The translations under genes and the position numbers were made by a program. Below, piece after piece: positions 47,631 to 57,721 of a DNA stretch of 64,000 nucleotides; the first letter of the stretch is position 1; every line of letters starts with the position of its first letter. The notes beneath the pieces were generated by a model. That model was not told where the DNA came from and did no database searches. It saw only the letters and a list, made by a program, of their open reading frames with translations. This DNA is from Ricinus communis. Lineage: Eukaryota; Streptophyta; Magnoliopsida; Malpighiales; Euphorbiaceae. The stretch covers positions 4,436,501 to 4,500,500 of the forward strand of contig NC_063265.1 of the NCBI RefSeq assembly GCF_019578655.1, given 5' to 3'.

Positions 47631-50600
47631 TCAACACTTGGGAAGATCCTTTGGAGGAGGAGGCAGTTTCTGATTAGGAAGCTTTCCATCTAATACAATC
47701 CAAGCCATTCTCAATCCCCAGCTCAGGTGGACGTCAAAGTGACAATGCATTAACCACACTCCTGTATTACCATCATTAAACAATTAAACTCGGATCATTA
47801 TTGCTCCTTATAAAAAAAAATTATGAGATGACATGGACAAACAATTTTCTAATTAAACTTTCTTCTCAATACTACTTTAATTTGATATTAATATATTTTT
47901 ATTCCCTTAAAAAAACGGCATCTATAATAATGATCAATTCTTTAATAATGTTAATTTGGACCCAATTTGATCCCTTAAGCATTTCCCATATAGGGACCAC
48001 ATACTTTGAAACAAGGCTATTATTTGACTACATGGTGAATCAATATAATCTATATAGTTAATTAGAGAGTTAATGTAATCTAATATATCTTACAGTTCCC
48101 AAATTAAACTATAGTTAGAGCTTTTAACTGTACAATTCATATGTTTCAGCAAATTAATGTTTAACTTTTTTTTCCTAAATTGATTATTATATGGGTAGAG
48201 ATTTTTGCACTATAATTTATTTATATTTGCACTTCATTTGGTGCATGTATTAGTTTTTTGTTTTAGGTGGTGCGAATTGAATCCTGATGTTTGCTGCTAA
48301 TATGTTTCACTTTACTAAAATGTATTAGTTCAATTATATTAGTTTTTTTTGTTTTTATTTTCACATTAATCTACATGTTTTGATATTTTTCATATTTGCC
48401 TTAAAAGTTATCTAAATAAATTACAAAGAAAATACTTTAAAGTTATTTAAAGGAAAATACGCAATTAAAGACAATTTTTAATGTGTTTATATGTTCCTCA
48501 AATATGTAGTAGAATCTTTTTAGAAATAAATTTTCTATGGAAAATTGATCAAATCATTAGCCTACTTTTAAAAAATAGAAATTTTGAATTTAATATTATT
48601 AATTAAAAAGTAATACTATTAATATAATTAATATTACTACTTCTTTTAAAATTAAAAAATATTATATAATTAAAAATTAATTTATTAGTGAATATAATAT
48701 TTAAAATATTATTTTCTATAATTAGAGAACTAATCATTATCTAATTAAAAATTAATTTATTATTAATATATTACTATTTAGAATTAAAATCAGCGTTTAA
48801 TTAAGAATATAACATATTAATCAATAAACTAATAGAAAAACTATAAAATTATACGTATCTTATATGTTAAAAATTAATCATACATGTCAAAAAAAATATT
48901 TGAGAAACTAATTAATTTATTATAGTATTTAAAAATATTATTTTCTATAATTAGAATTATTATCTAATTAGAAAACTAATTTATTATTAATATGTTATGT
49001 CTTAGGATTACAATAAGAATTTAGTTAGGAATGTAACTTATTAATTAATAAATTGATAGAAAAACTATAAAATTATAAATAAGTTTGAATCTCATGTGTC
49101 AAAATAGAAAAACTTATGTATTAAAAATTAAGCATACATATAAAAAAAAAATTAAGTGTCAGAAATTAATATATATAAATTGAGAGGAGCTGAATCATTA
49201 GAGCATAATATTTTGTCTGCATCGACTGAGTTAATTAATATCCTCTAGTTAAAAAAATGATACTAATAGAAGTAAATATTAAAATCTGGTTAAAAAAGAA
49301 AAGAAAAGAAGTAACCATTAAAAATATAAAGAACTAACATTTTCTTGTAGAAGAAATCTATAGGAGAAATTTGGAAATACGGTATAAGCATAGCTGTTGT
49401 CAAGTGTCATGTTTCATCGATCTTTCCGAATCTAATCATTTGCTGATTGTCCATGTAGGTGAAGAGGGACCTTTGAAAACTAAAATTAAAAGCTTGGTGA
49501 CAGATACAATTCGATTTAACTACAGTAGATTATGGACTTCTTTGATGTTTTAGTCATCTTATTCTAGCTACATAATAATTAGTGAGCATCATATATCTAT
49601 CAGGAAATAGTATTAATGATAATTAACTTTTCTTTCATGCTCACCAGGATTATCTGCTTGAAATCGAATCGCAACCCAACCGCCAGAAGGCACACCAACA
49701 GTGTTTCTTTCAACAGGATCAATAAGGTTGAATTTTGTAGGATGATTATTCGGATCAAAGTTTCCAAATCCTGATGCTACGACGTAGAAGTTAAAACCAT
49801 GCAAATGGAGAGGATGGCTTTCATTACCAAGAATGCTAGTATCCTGCAACACTAATTCCACACTAGTGTTAAATGGAAGAACAACGGCCTTAGTTCCGTT
49901 AATCACCATTGTGTTATTGGGCGGAGTACCCGTATAATCAAACGGGATAATTGGCTTACTAGGAAAGTCTGTAGTGTAAACACCGTTGGATCTCCCAAAA
50001 AAGTAGGATTGGAGCATAGCTGAAGTAGGGAGTGCAAAGGATATATTATTAACAGAAGCTGAAAACTTAGTTCCATTGGGTCCTTGGCAAGTTTGGTTTT
50101 TTGGGCAAGGATTAGTTCCTAATCCTACAGTGAAAAAGAAACGTCTATCCACTGTCTTAGGCACAGTAGCAGGATATTCAGCACTTGCTAAACTACGCAG
50201 CCTGTTCGAAAAACTGAAAGCAAATGGAGTATCATTAAAAGCAGGCAGGATTGGTTTTAAAAGAGGAAGTTGGTTAGTTGATAGACGACTATGAGCTGGT
50301 GGTTCATATTCAAGTATAGCAGCAACAGTGGAGTTGTCGAATGTGCCACTCCCGGTTGCGTATGGTCTTGCTGACATGAAGAAGGTAGCCTTAGGGAAAA
50401 AGGGTTTGGTTTTAAGTAGAACGTTCATAGTTTGTCCTGGTGTTATGAGGAATTTATCTGTTTCAAAAGGTTTGACATAAGTAGCATCAACTTCAACTAC
50501 GGTCACTGTATGATTTGCAATACTGATGAAAAGTTCGTCATTGAGTGCTGCGTTGATCAGACGGAGAAGATAGGACTTTCCAGGCTTAACCTTCAGCTTG

Positions 50601-51624
50601 TATGTATCTGGCAAGATATAATCAATAACACCAATTTAAATAAATCTAATTAATCAGTAACCAAAATAAATCTAACTACTGCGTCTATACCCTTGGCAGA
50701 GCAGTTATATAATGGCCCTGGAAGTCCATTAATGGTATAAGCATCAGAAACATTTGGGCCTCCGCCTGTTTGCAGGGACTGGTTAATTATTGCATCAGGA
50801 TCTGTCTTAAACCATTCTCCTGTAAGGCAAGCAAAGCGCATACATAATATATCAGTAACATTAACTGACTGTCTAAATGTTAGTGATCATAAAGCAACAA
50901 TATAGTCATCTACTTTTTGCTGGCAGGAGCTACTTACCAAAAATGATGGGGACTTGCTTGTAAGGTTTAGGAAATGGATAAGGGACACCAAGTTTTGGTA
51001 GAATGATAATGGGGCCATAAAGAGTGGCTCTTAGCCATGTAATATGTGCATGCCAAAATAATGTGCCTCTTTGGCCAGTAATGGTAAAGTTGTACACATA
51101 ACTTTGACCCGGCGGAATAGGACACTGCGTTACATAAGCTGGCCCGTCATACCACCCAGTTTGAAGCTGTCGAACGCCATGCCTGTTTAAGAGCAGAATT
51201 AATCATTTCTTATGGTTAGTTCGAGTAAAGGCTTTTTGGTAGCAGAAGATTAAATTTTTGGAACAATTATTATACCAATGAATGGAGACATTTTTCGGAG
51301 AATGGTTAACGACTTTGACAACAAGGCGATCACCTTCTCTGATAATGATCCGAGGCCCTGGAAACTTTCCATTGACTGTAACGATAGTCGTTGTGTTACA
51401 TAGCCGCGTCACGTTTTTCAATTTAATCTACATATGAATTGTAACATATAAATTGTTGAAACAAAATGAATAAATCAAAGAAAAATGAAAACCTTTTGTA
51501 CATAGAGCTGGGCTGCTATACATACATCAAACTTGTAGTGCCTGGTTAGACCAGCTAGAGTAAGCTCACTAAGCAGACACAAGTTCAGGAATGAAAAAAG
51601 AAGAATAGCTATCTTCTCTCTCAT
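47631..51624 (-). CDS. LAC17-like: Laccase, LAC2/LAC17 type (third of three), long last intron
   Basis: A predicted secreted laccase of 572 residues. Six exons on the minus strand: 51624-51526, 51427-51276, 51182-50938, 50819-50691, 50607-49645, 47761-47631. Exons 2, 3, 4 and 6 have the same lengths as in the other two copies. The start [18 protein letters not shown] is a signal peptide; mature sequence begins near LTRHYKFD. Copper motifs HWHG, FWHAH, HPLHLHG and [14 protein letters not shown] are complete; the end is DLPKC. Oddities: intron 5 is 1883 bp against about 105 bp in the other copies; exon 3 reads GWYDGPAYV where GWADGPAYI is usual; exon 6 reads VWLMHCHF where VWFMHCHL is usual. 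If the last exon were not spliced on, the protein would lose its C-terminal copper ligands. The exon 6 assignment rests on phase, length and family match. Confidence 0.92.
48560..49180 (-). repeat. AT-rich repeat family, inverted copy inside laccase intron 5
   Basis: The reverse complement shows the same phrases as 16800-17275 and 22930-23640: TTTGACA.ATGTATG.TTAATTTTTAA.ACATA, TATAATTTTATAGTTTTTCTAT, TTTATTGATTAATA, and repeated AATTAGATAATAATTCTAA-type units. It accounts for about 0.6 kb of the 1.9-kb intron. The edges are approximate. Confidence 0.55.
50538..50558 (-). promoter_or_regulatory. Likely miR397 target site in the third laccase
   Basis: The plus-strand 21 bases are nearly the miR397 sequence itself, so the transcript carries a near-perfect complement. 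The only two mismatches pair with miRNA bases 12 and 21; the first eleven bases pair perfectly. This is the strongest of the three sites. Confidence 0.75.
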
Positions 51625-51677
51625 TCTCTCTCAGGATGATGAGTTTGCCTGTGCAGAGAAGGTAACAATGTCTAGTG

Positions 51678-51724
51678 GGTAGGTCTCAAACTTGAGAAAT
51701 TATGTATTGAACCAAAGCTTATGA

Positions 51725-51772
<48 letters not shown>
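51678..51772 (-). promoter_or_regulatory. Third laccase proximal promoter with (TA)n(GA)n and an AC element
   Basis: ACCTACC (AC-I type, on the minus strand at 51684-51678) lies 54 bp before the ATG. A compound microsatellite follows: (TA)n at about 51730-51755 joined to (GA)n at about 51755-51772. The TA run could act as a TATA element, which would put the AC element inside the leader. Functions are inferred from motif class only. Confidence 0.35.
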
Positions 51773-52178
51773 GGGTCAAGAATAGGTGTTAAGTCAATAT
51801 ATGGATTTATGAAGGAAAATTAAAATCTCAAAAGGACAGGACAGTGCTTGAGTTTGAGAACAACTTTAGAGTGCTGTCGAAGAAAATCTATGTGTTTGAC
51901 CTGCCTTTTTTTTCTTCCTCTGTAAACTTTCCTTCCATATAATATGCACTAGTCCCTAGTTTCCAATTAATTAGGGGCTTAGACATGACTTTACTTCTTT
52001 TATGGATGCACAAAGACAATATCTTTCTCTTTAGTTTTAGGTGCATAGTAATCTATTCTTGACAACGAACATCTAAAGTATAGTGTTTGATGAGTGAGAT
52101 GGACAGATTTAATTACTTAAATAATTACTTTCTACTTAAGTAAACACAGAAAATTTGCATATCTACGGTCTACTATCT

Positions 52179-52185
52179 ACCTACC
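52179..52185 (+). promoter_or_regulatory. AC-I element upstream of the third laccase
   Basis: ACCTACC lies 555 bp upstream of the ATG. AC elements are bound in either orientation by secondary-wall MYB factors (MYB58/63, MYB46) in other plants. The distance is close to that of the ACCAACC element upstream of the first laccase. Confidence 0.35.
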
Positions 52186-52371
52186 CTTCAAAGCCAAGTA
52201 TTCTTCTTTTTCTTTTTTTTTCTTCTTCTTTTGTTGGCATTTTGAAGGATTCCATGTTAAATCCTATTATTTCCTTCTTCTGTGTATTATTCTTCGACAA
52301 GAAATTGAATTGCAAAATTAAAAGCTACACTCGGTTAAAGTGCATTTCATGTAGGATTTCCAATATGTTAG

Positions 52372-52745
52372 GGGATTATCAAATTTTACATTTTGTAATA
52401 AAAATATACTAAATTTTTTATTTATAATTAAATGGTTATTAAATTTTAATAACACCGATAGATTTTTTCGACACATTTAAAAAATAAATTATATAAATAA
52501 TGACCCAATTCGGTACTTTGTAATAAAAATATATCAAACTTTTAATTTGTTATAAAAATGTACTAATTTTTTAAAATTTTAATTTTAATATCTTTTTGTT
52601 AAAAAGTGTGATGATCGCTCATGTAATTTATTCTCACATTTACTGAAAAAATTTATTAATGTTATTTAAATTAAAATTTAGTATTTTTTTAGTTTAAATT
52701 AAAAATTTAATATCTTTTTATTACAAAATGCATAATTTAGTAACA
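52372..52745. repeat. Inverted repeat, MITE-like, about 375 bp
   Basis: The left arm (about 52372-52500) and the reverse complement of the right arm (about 52610-52745) share ATTTTGTAATAAAAATAT and TTAAATTTTAATAACA-like blocks. The core contains GATGATCGCTCATG. No coding sequence. It fits a decayed miniature inverted-repeat element; the ends are approximate. Confidence 0.45.
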
Positions 52746-53035
52746 ACCAATATAATTTATCCTAACAAGTTATTGCTAAGCTCGAACCATTAGAATTCAC
52801 CTGATTTTTATGATTTGATTATATATAAAGAATTATCAAAAAGTTATCCATAAATTTTTATCCACAATTAAATATAAAAATATTATTATTAAACTAGCAA
52901 AGTTTAAAATTTTTTAGTGATTGTTTAAAGACCGGCGCTAATTCTTATAATATGCACCTCGAATCATTTTTCACTCTGGTTCGGAAGCAGGTCATATGTA
53001 CGAGGACAACGGTCCTTGCTTCTTTTCTTTCTTTT

Positions 53036-53602
53036 TATAATTATGATAAAATAAATTATATAATTAATATTATATTAAATAAATTATATATTAAATAAAT
53101 TCTTTTAAATTTATAAAAATTAAATTTTACTTGCACTTTGTACTACTTTTATAATTATTTACTTTTAATAATATAAATTGAGTTTATAAATAAAATTAAG
53201 TAATTTTTAATATTTTATAAGTATTCATAATATTTTAAATAAATAATAAATTAAATACTATTTAATGTTATTTGTACCGTGTATCATGGATTAGAAAACT
53301 ATGATATATGTGCGGGGACTTTTATCTCTATTTCTTTATTCTTTTCTTTGTAAAGATTTTACCTGCGGAGACTTTTGTCCCCACTCCTTTTCTTTAAATT
53401 ATAATAATATAAATATATAAAATTAATATTATATTAAAAATTATATATTAAATAAATTTCTATATATTTATAAAAATTTATCGTTTATTTATGTGTTATA
53501 CGACTTTCGTAATTATTTTAATTAAAATAATAATTAAAATAAGATTTTTTTCTATTTTAATTCAATTCAGTTTGATTTATTTTAATTCTATAATTATTTT
53601 TG

Positions 53603-53644
<42 letters not shown>

Positions 53645-53775
53645 CTTAGATAAATATTTACACATTTATATTTATTTTAATATATAAAATTTTTATTTTT
53701 AAAATTATGATAAAATAAATTTTATATTATAAACAATATATTGAATAAATATTTTATATATTTATGAAAACTAAT
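53036..53775. repeat. Three local copies of an AT-rich unit plus (AT)n
   Basis: A unit of the form ATTATGATAAAATAAATT...ATTAATATTATATTAAATAAATT...ATTTATAAAAATT occurs at about 53036-53140, 53393-53480 and 53700-53775. A fourth copy lies at 63853-63985, with the added TCGTTTATTTA.TTATTATACGACT tail also seen near 53490. An (AT)n run spans about 53606-53642. Confidence 0.55.
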
Positions 53776-56392
53776 CGTTTCAGGACATTAACATGTAATT
53801 GATAGTTGAATGTGTTGGGACACTGGCTATTAATCAAGCTAGGGTTCAACATCTTTGTTTCTTATGAGGATAAGGATTAGGATGCCTAAAGTCTGGTTAT
53901 TTTAGCAACTAGCTAGTCCTAGCTTATCACTTTCATAAATACAGTTTTCAAAATAAGAATTAAATACACAACTTCTGTTAGTTGAGAAGTTGTGCTTGAA
54001 GGAATTTGTAAGCAATGGACCAAATTGATGATTAATTAAAAAGAAGTAATGAGAAGATTTAATTAAAAAAATTGAGTTTTTGATTAGGATGTTGGCAATC
54101 TCCGGCCCATCTTTGATGTTCATGGAAAACTATCAAAATTCACACGAAGTTAAAAAATTTGTAGTTGTACCAACTCTATGTCCCATTACAAGAAATCTTC
54201 TCTCAAAGACCAAAGTAGTTTTTGATGGGTTCTTTTCTGGGAACCCACAGACTGAGAGCCATCGTTTTACCAATTCCCCCCACCACAATGTGATTTACAG
54301 TTTGGCAGTAGTCAAAACTTCCCTATTCCTTCCAAGATATGCCTTAATCTGGCCTACCATGCCCATTCCCTTTGTTTTGTACACATTTAGGAGATTATTT
54401 GTGTAAAACCACCATTTACCTTTCTTTCTTTTTTTACTAATGGTCTCCATTCAATAAGTTTGGGATGTATGAAGTTTGTTTTGAAAAAGAAATTAATGGT
54501 TTCAATTCAATAAGTTTCGGATGTGAAACCATCATGTTTTCTTTTTTCTAAAAATTTAATTTAGTAATGAATTGTAATGCTATCGCAATAATTACCAACG
54601 GATAGTTTGCCGATAACTAATGAAGTAACTATTGTCTTTTAAATCAGCAACCAAGTTATCCACCTTAACGACTAACACAATCTATTGCTAATTTAGTCAT
54701 AGACATTTTACTAAGATTCATGTCTTTTTTTTAGTAGACTACAATTCATGTCTATTTTTACCTATTAATAACATTTTATTTTCTTGGTTGATATCAGATA
54801 GTATGGCAAGCACATCAAAATTACAAGCAAATAAAAATAAAAAGATTCTTTCTACTCCTAATTGAACAATTTTTAATTTTTTTTTACAGTAAAACCTATT
54901 TATAGTTATATATTATATAAAAATAATTTATATATAATATTAAAAAATTTAATCTTAATTTGAACAAGTTATAAATAAGTATAAATTTTAATTCTTTTAG
55001 GTTATATTTTAAGAAAATTTACTCCACATAGTAACAATTATAGATATATATAAAAGAATATATAACATGTTACATTAAAGGTTTAAAAATTCAAAAAAAG
55101 ACATTTGTATAAAGTAGTTGATATTATAATTTATTTCTTGGAATAAGGTTCAACTTGCTCCCTAAACTTATTGGAAAAGATCAAATAACTCATTTTGACC
55201 TTTTTAGATCAATTTAATACACAACTTATAATGTTTGGCTCAAATAAATCCGATTTTACTGATAAATGAGTGTGTGATTTACATGTATCTATAGAATAGA
55301 CACTTTATTGAAGTTAAAATATTTTTGAGATTATTTTAAAATTATGTCATCCCTTTTCTCAATGTAATATTTTCCTTGAGATTTATAATATATATATATA
55401 TATATATAAGAAGATCTTAACATATATGTTTAGTTAGTTTTTACATGTTGTATTAATTAATTATATTAAATATTAAAAAGTTATTTTCATACTACTTGTT
55501 ATAAGAAAAAAACTATAATTTTTTTATAGTAATAAAATTAATTTTTTTCTAATGCCTCATTTAATTTAATGTTAAAAATGAGAGTGAAAATATGTATAAT
55601 TATCTTTTACATATTGTTTGACTCAGTGCGAATCAAAAATCAAATTCTATTTATTATTGACACAAATAATAATATTTAATTATTATCAAAATAATATCTA
55701 ATTTATTATTATGAAAAAAATTAAATATATAAAAATAAATATAAAATATAAATAATAAGATATTATATTATTTTTTAATTTAATATATTATATATTTATT
55801 TGACTGTTTGTGATTGATTTAATTTATTTTTATAGAATTTCTAAAAGACAGAAATTCTTAGATAATTTTATTAATAAAATAAATCTCATATCAGTTCTAA
55901 AATAATTTTTAATTAACTAAATACTAATGTTAGGATAATTTTAAAAATATAAGGACTACAGAGAAATCTTATTATAATTTCTTTTTTCGAACTGTAAGAC
56001 TATAGCGGTTAGAAAACAAAATCAATTTTACTAATATTATCACAAACTAAACAATGTTATACATTAGAAGGGAAAATCATCTTCTAATTACCCATTTTAT
56101 CTCGTAAGTTTTTTTCTCTTTTTGAACGGTTACCTAATATGTCTTTAACACTTTTCAATCAATTATTTTCATCACCGCTTCCCTAATAAAGCAGTGTAAG
56201 CCTTCCATATCTGGTGGGGGCCACGAGATGGACAGTACGAACTTGCAGGAGCATGTTAATTACCATGGCCCTTAAACTACATTATAACAACCTAACAACC
56301 CATCAATCAATCACAACTGAAACTCCAAAAATCTATCACACGTGTTGCCTAATGCTCCCACGTGGGTATCTGATCCTAAACATGTGGGCCCG
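53776..56392. other. Intergenic region, no supported gene
   Basis: 54080-54406 has an open frame of 108 codons and higher complexity but matches nothing I know. 55130-55320 resembles a short interspersed repeat (TTGCTCCCTAAACTTATTGG). A TA run lies at about 55389-55407. 56160-56392 is higher in GC and lies just past the stop of the aspartic protease, so it probably holds that gene's 3' untranslated region. Confidence 0.45.
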
Positions 56393-57721
56393 TTACAGGG
56401 CCAGACCAAATCTCTTACCAGCCAAATCACACCGCACCTGTGCCAATCCAATCCTTGATCTCTCAAGATCAAATTCCATCCACACGTTTTGCTGATGGTG
56501 ATGACCAATCACGTACGCTTCCACGCCTAACAAATCCGAGTTCCCAAATGATAAGCAATGCACGGAATCATTTCCCCGAATTTCACCTGGAACCCGATAC
56601 AATACCCGCTCATCCGCTACAGTCATTTCAGCTCCGTTAAACACCAAACTTACAGTTGGTAACCGTGGTAAAACCCGTTGACTAATCGGGACCCGATAAC
56701 ATAAATCCATAGCTCCCTGAAACACAAAATCTGGATCCTCTAAAACCCTTAGAAACCCAGTTGTTTGGTTCAAGAACTCGCTCCTTAAAGCAGTGTAAGC
56801 CGGCCCGAGTAAGAATGTGAACTGGGTGCCCGAATCAACCATGGTTTGACCTGCCCCAGTATGATCCGGTTCAAAGACTGATTTTGGTATGGGGAGCAAC
56901 CTATCGGACACTTTAATTCCTTCAAGTTGAACTGTATAAGCAATCCGGTCGAAGTACGGTAATGGGGTTGAAATTTGAACAAGAGGAGTGTAATTCAGTG
57001 GCACAGCCCACGTAAAATTGGATTCACCGAGAAGCAACATGCCCGAGAAATCGGTACCGGAAATACAATAAGAAAATTTCGGGAAACCCATTTGAGAAAC
57101 AAAAGAGAGTGAGCCTCTATTCATACCCATTAACCCCGTGTTCTTGGAATCTTCATCAGAATTAGAACTGAAAACAGAATCCATACAGCCGAAAACCATG
57201 CCCGGAATATCGGAGGCACCCATGTGGAAAGTATCGGAGGCGAGATTTCCTTCAGAAGAAGAAGCATCAGCATAAGAAAGAGTGGCGTGGCAGAGGCTGT
57301 TAGAATCACAAGAAGCGGGTATAGAGAAATCTCGTGTTTGGTTAGTGCAGGTTGAAGAAGAACAAGGAATGGGTCGGTAGGAAATGGATCGGGTCTGGTT
57401 AAAAGTGGTCGGGTAAGAAGTGGTGGTGGTAGTTTTGTTGCAGTAGAGCCAACTTAGTTCACTGCCAGTGTCAATAACCATGGAGACATTTTGAGGTGGA
57501 GTGCCGACGGTGAGAGAGACAGTGAGGCTTATGTTATGGCGGAAAGGAAGTTTGTTTGGAGATCTAGGGAATGAGTTTGATGGAATTTCTTCAGTCCTGA
57601 GTGGCAAAATGAGCATTTCTGCGGATGAAACTTTGTGAACCATAAACATTATGTGAAACAGAAGAAGAAGAACAAAAGGGTATGCATTAATAATATTATT
57701 ATCATTACTATTGCTGTTCAT
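56393..57721 (-). CDS. PCS1: Pepsin-like aspartic protease, PCS1 type
   Basis: A single-exon gene for a 442-residue A1-family aspartic protease. It is closest in wording to Arabidopsis PCS1 (PROMOTION OF CELL SURVIVAL 1), an endoplasmic reticulum protease that restrains cell death in gametophytes and embryos. The N terminus has a hydrophobic signal segment (about residues 14-33). The two catalytic motifs are intact: DTGSELSW (Asp84) and DSGTQFTF (Asp296). Family-specific stretches include NISLTVSLTVGTPPQNV, CHATLSYADASSSEGNLASD, FGCMDSVFSSNSDEDSKN, GLMGMNRGSLSFV and VIGHHHQQNVWMEFDL. Cys residues typical of plant nepenthesin-like enzymes are present. Length is close to the Arabidopsis protein. 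It lacks the plant-specific saposin insert. Strong family call; ER location is carried over from Arabidopsis. Confidence 0.92.
   Translation of the reverse strand: MNSNSNDNNIINAYPFVLLLLFHIMFMVHKVSSAEMLILPLRTEEIPSNSFPRSPNKLPFRHNISLTVSLTVGTPPQNVSMVIDTGSELSWLYCNKTTTTTSYPTTFNQTRSISYRPIPCSSSTCTNQTRDFSIPASCDSNSLCHATLSYADASSSEGNLASDTFHMGASDIPGMVFGCMDSVFSSNSDEDSKNTGLMGMNRGSLSFVSQMGFPKFSYCISGTDFSGMLLLGESNFTWAVPLNYTPLVQISTPLPYFDRIAYTVQLEGIKVSDRLLPIPKSVFEPDHTGAGQTMVDSGTQFTFLLGPAYTALRSEFLNQTTGFLRVLEDPDFVFQGAMDLCYRVPISQRVLPRLPTVSLVFNGAEMTVADERVLYRVPGEIRGNDSVHCLSFGNSDLLGVEAYVIGHHHQQNVWMEFDLERSRIGLAQVRCDLAGKRFGLAL

Noticed and set aside
54080..54406. 108-codon open frame on + as a gene
   Set aside because: Composition is unremarkable, no family resemblance, and no splice-site pattern extending it.
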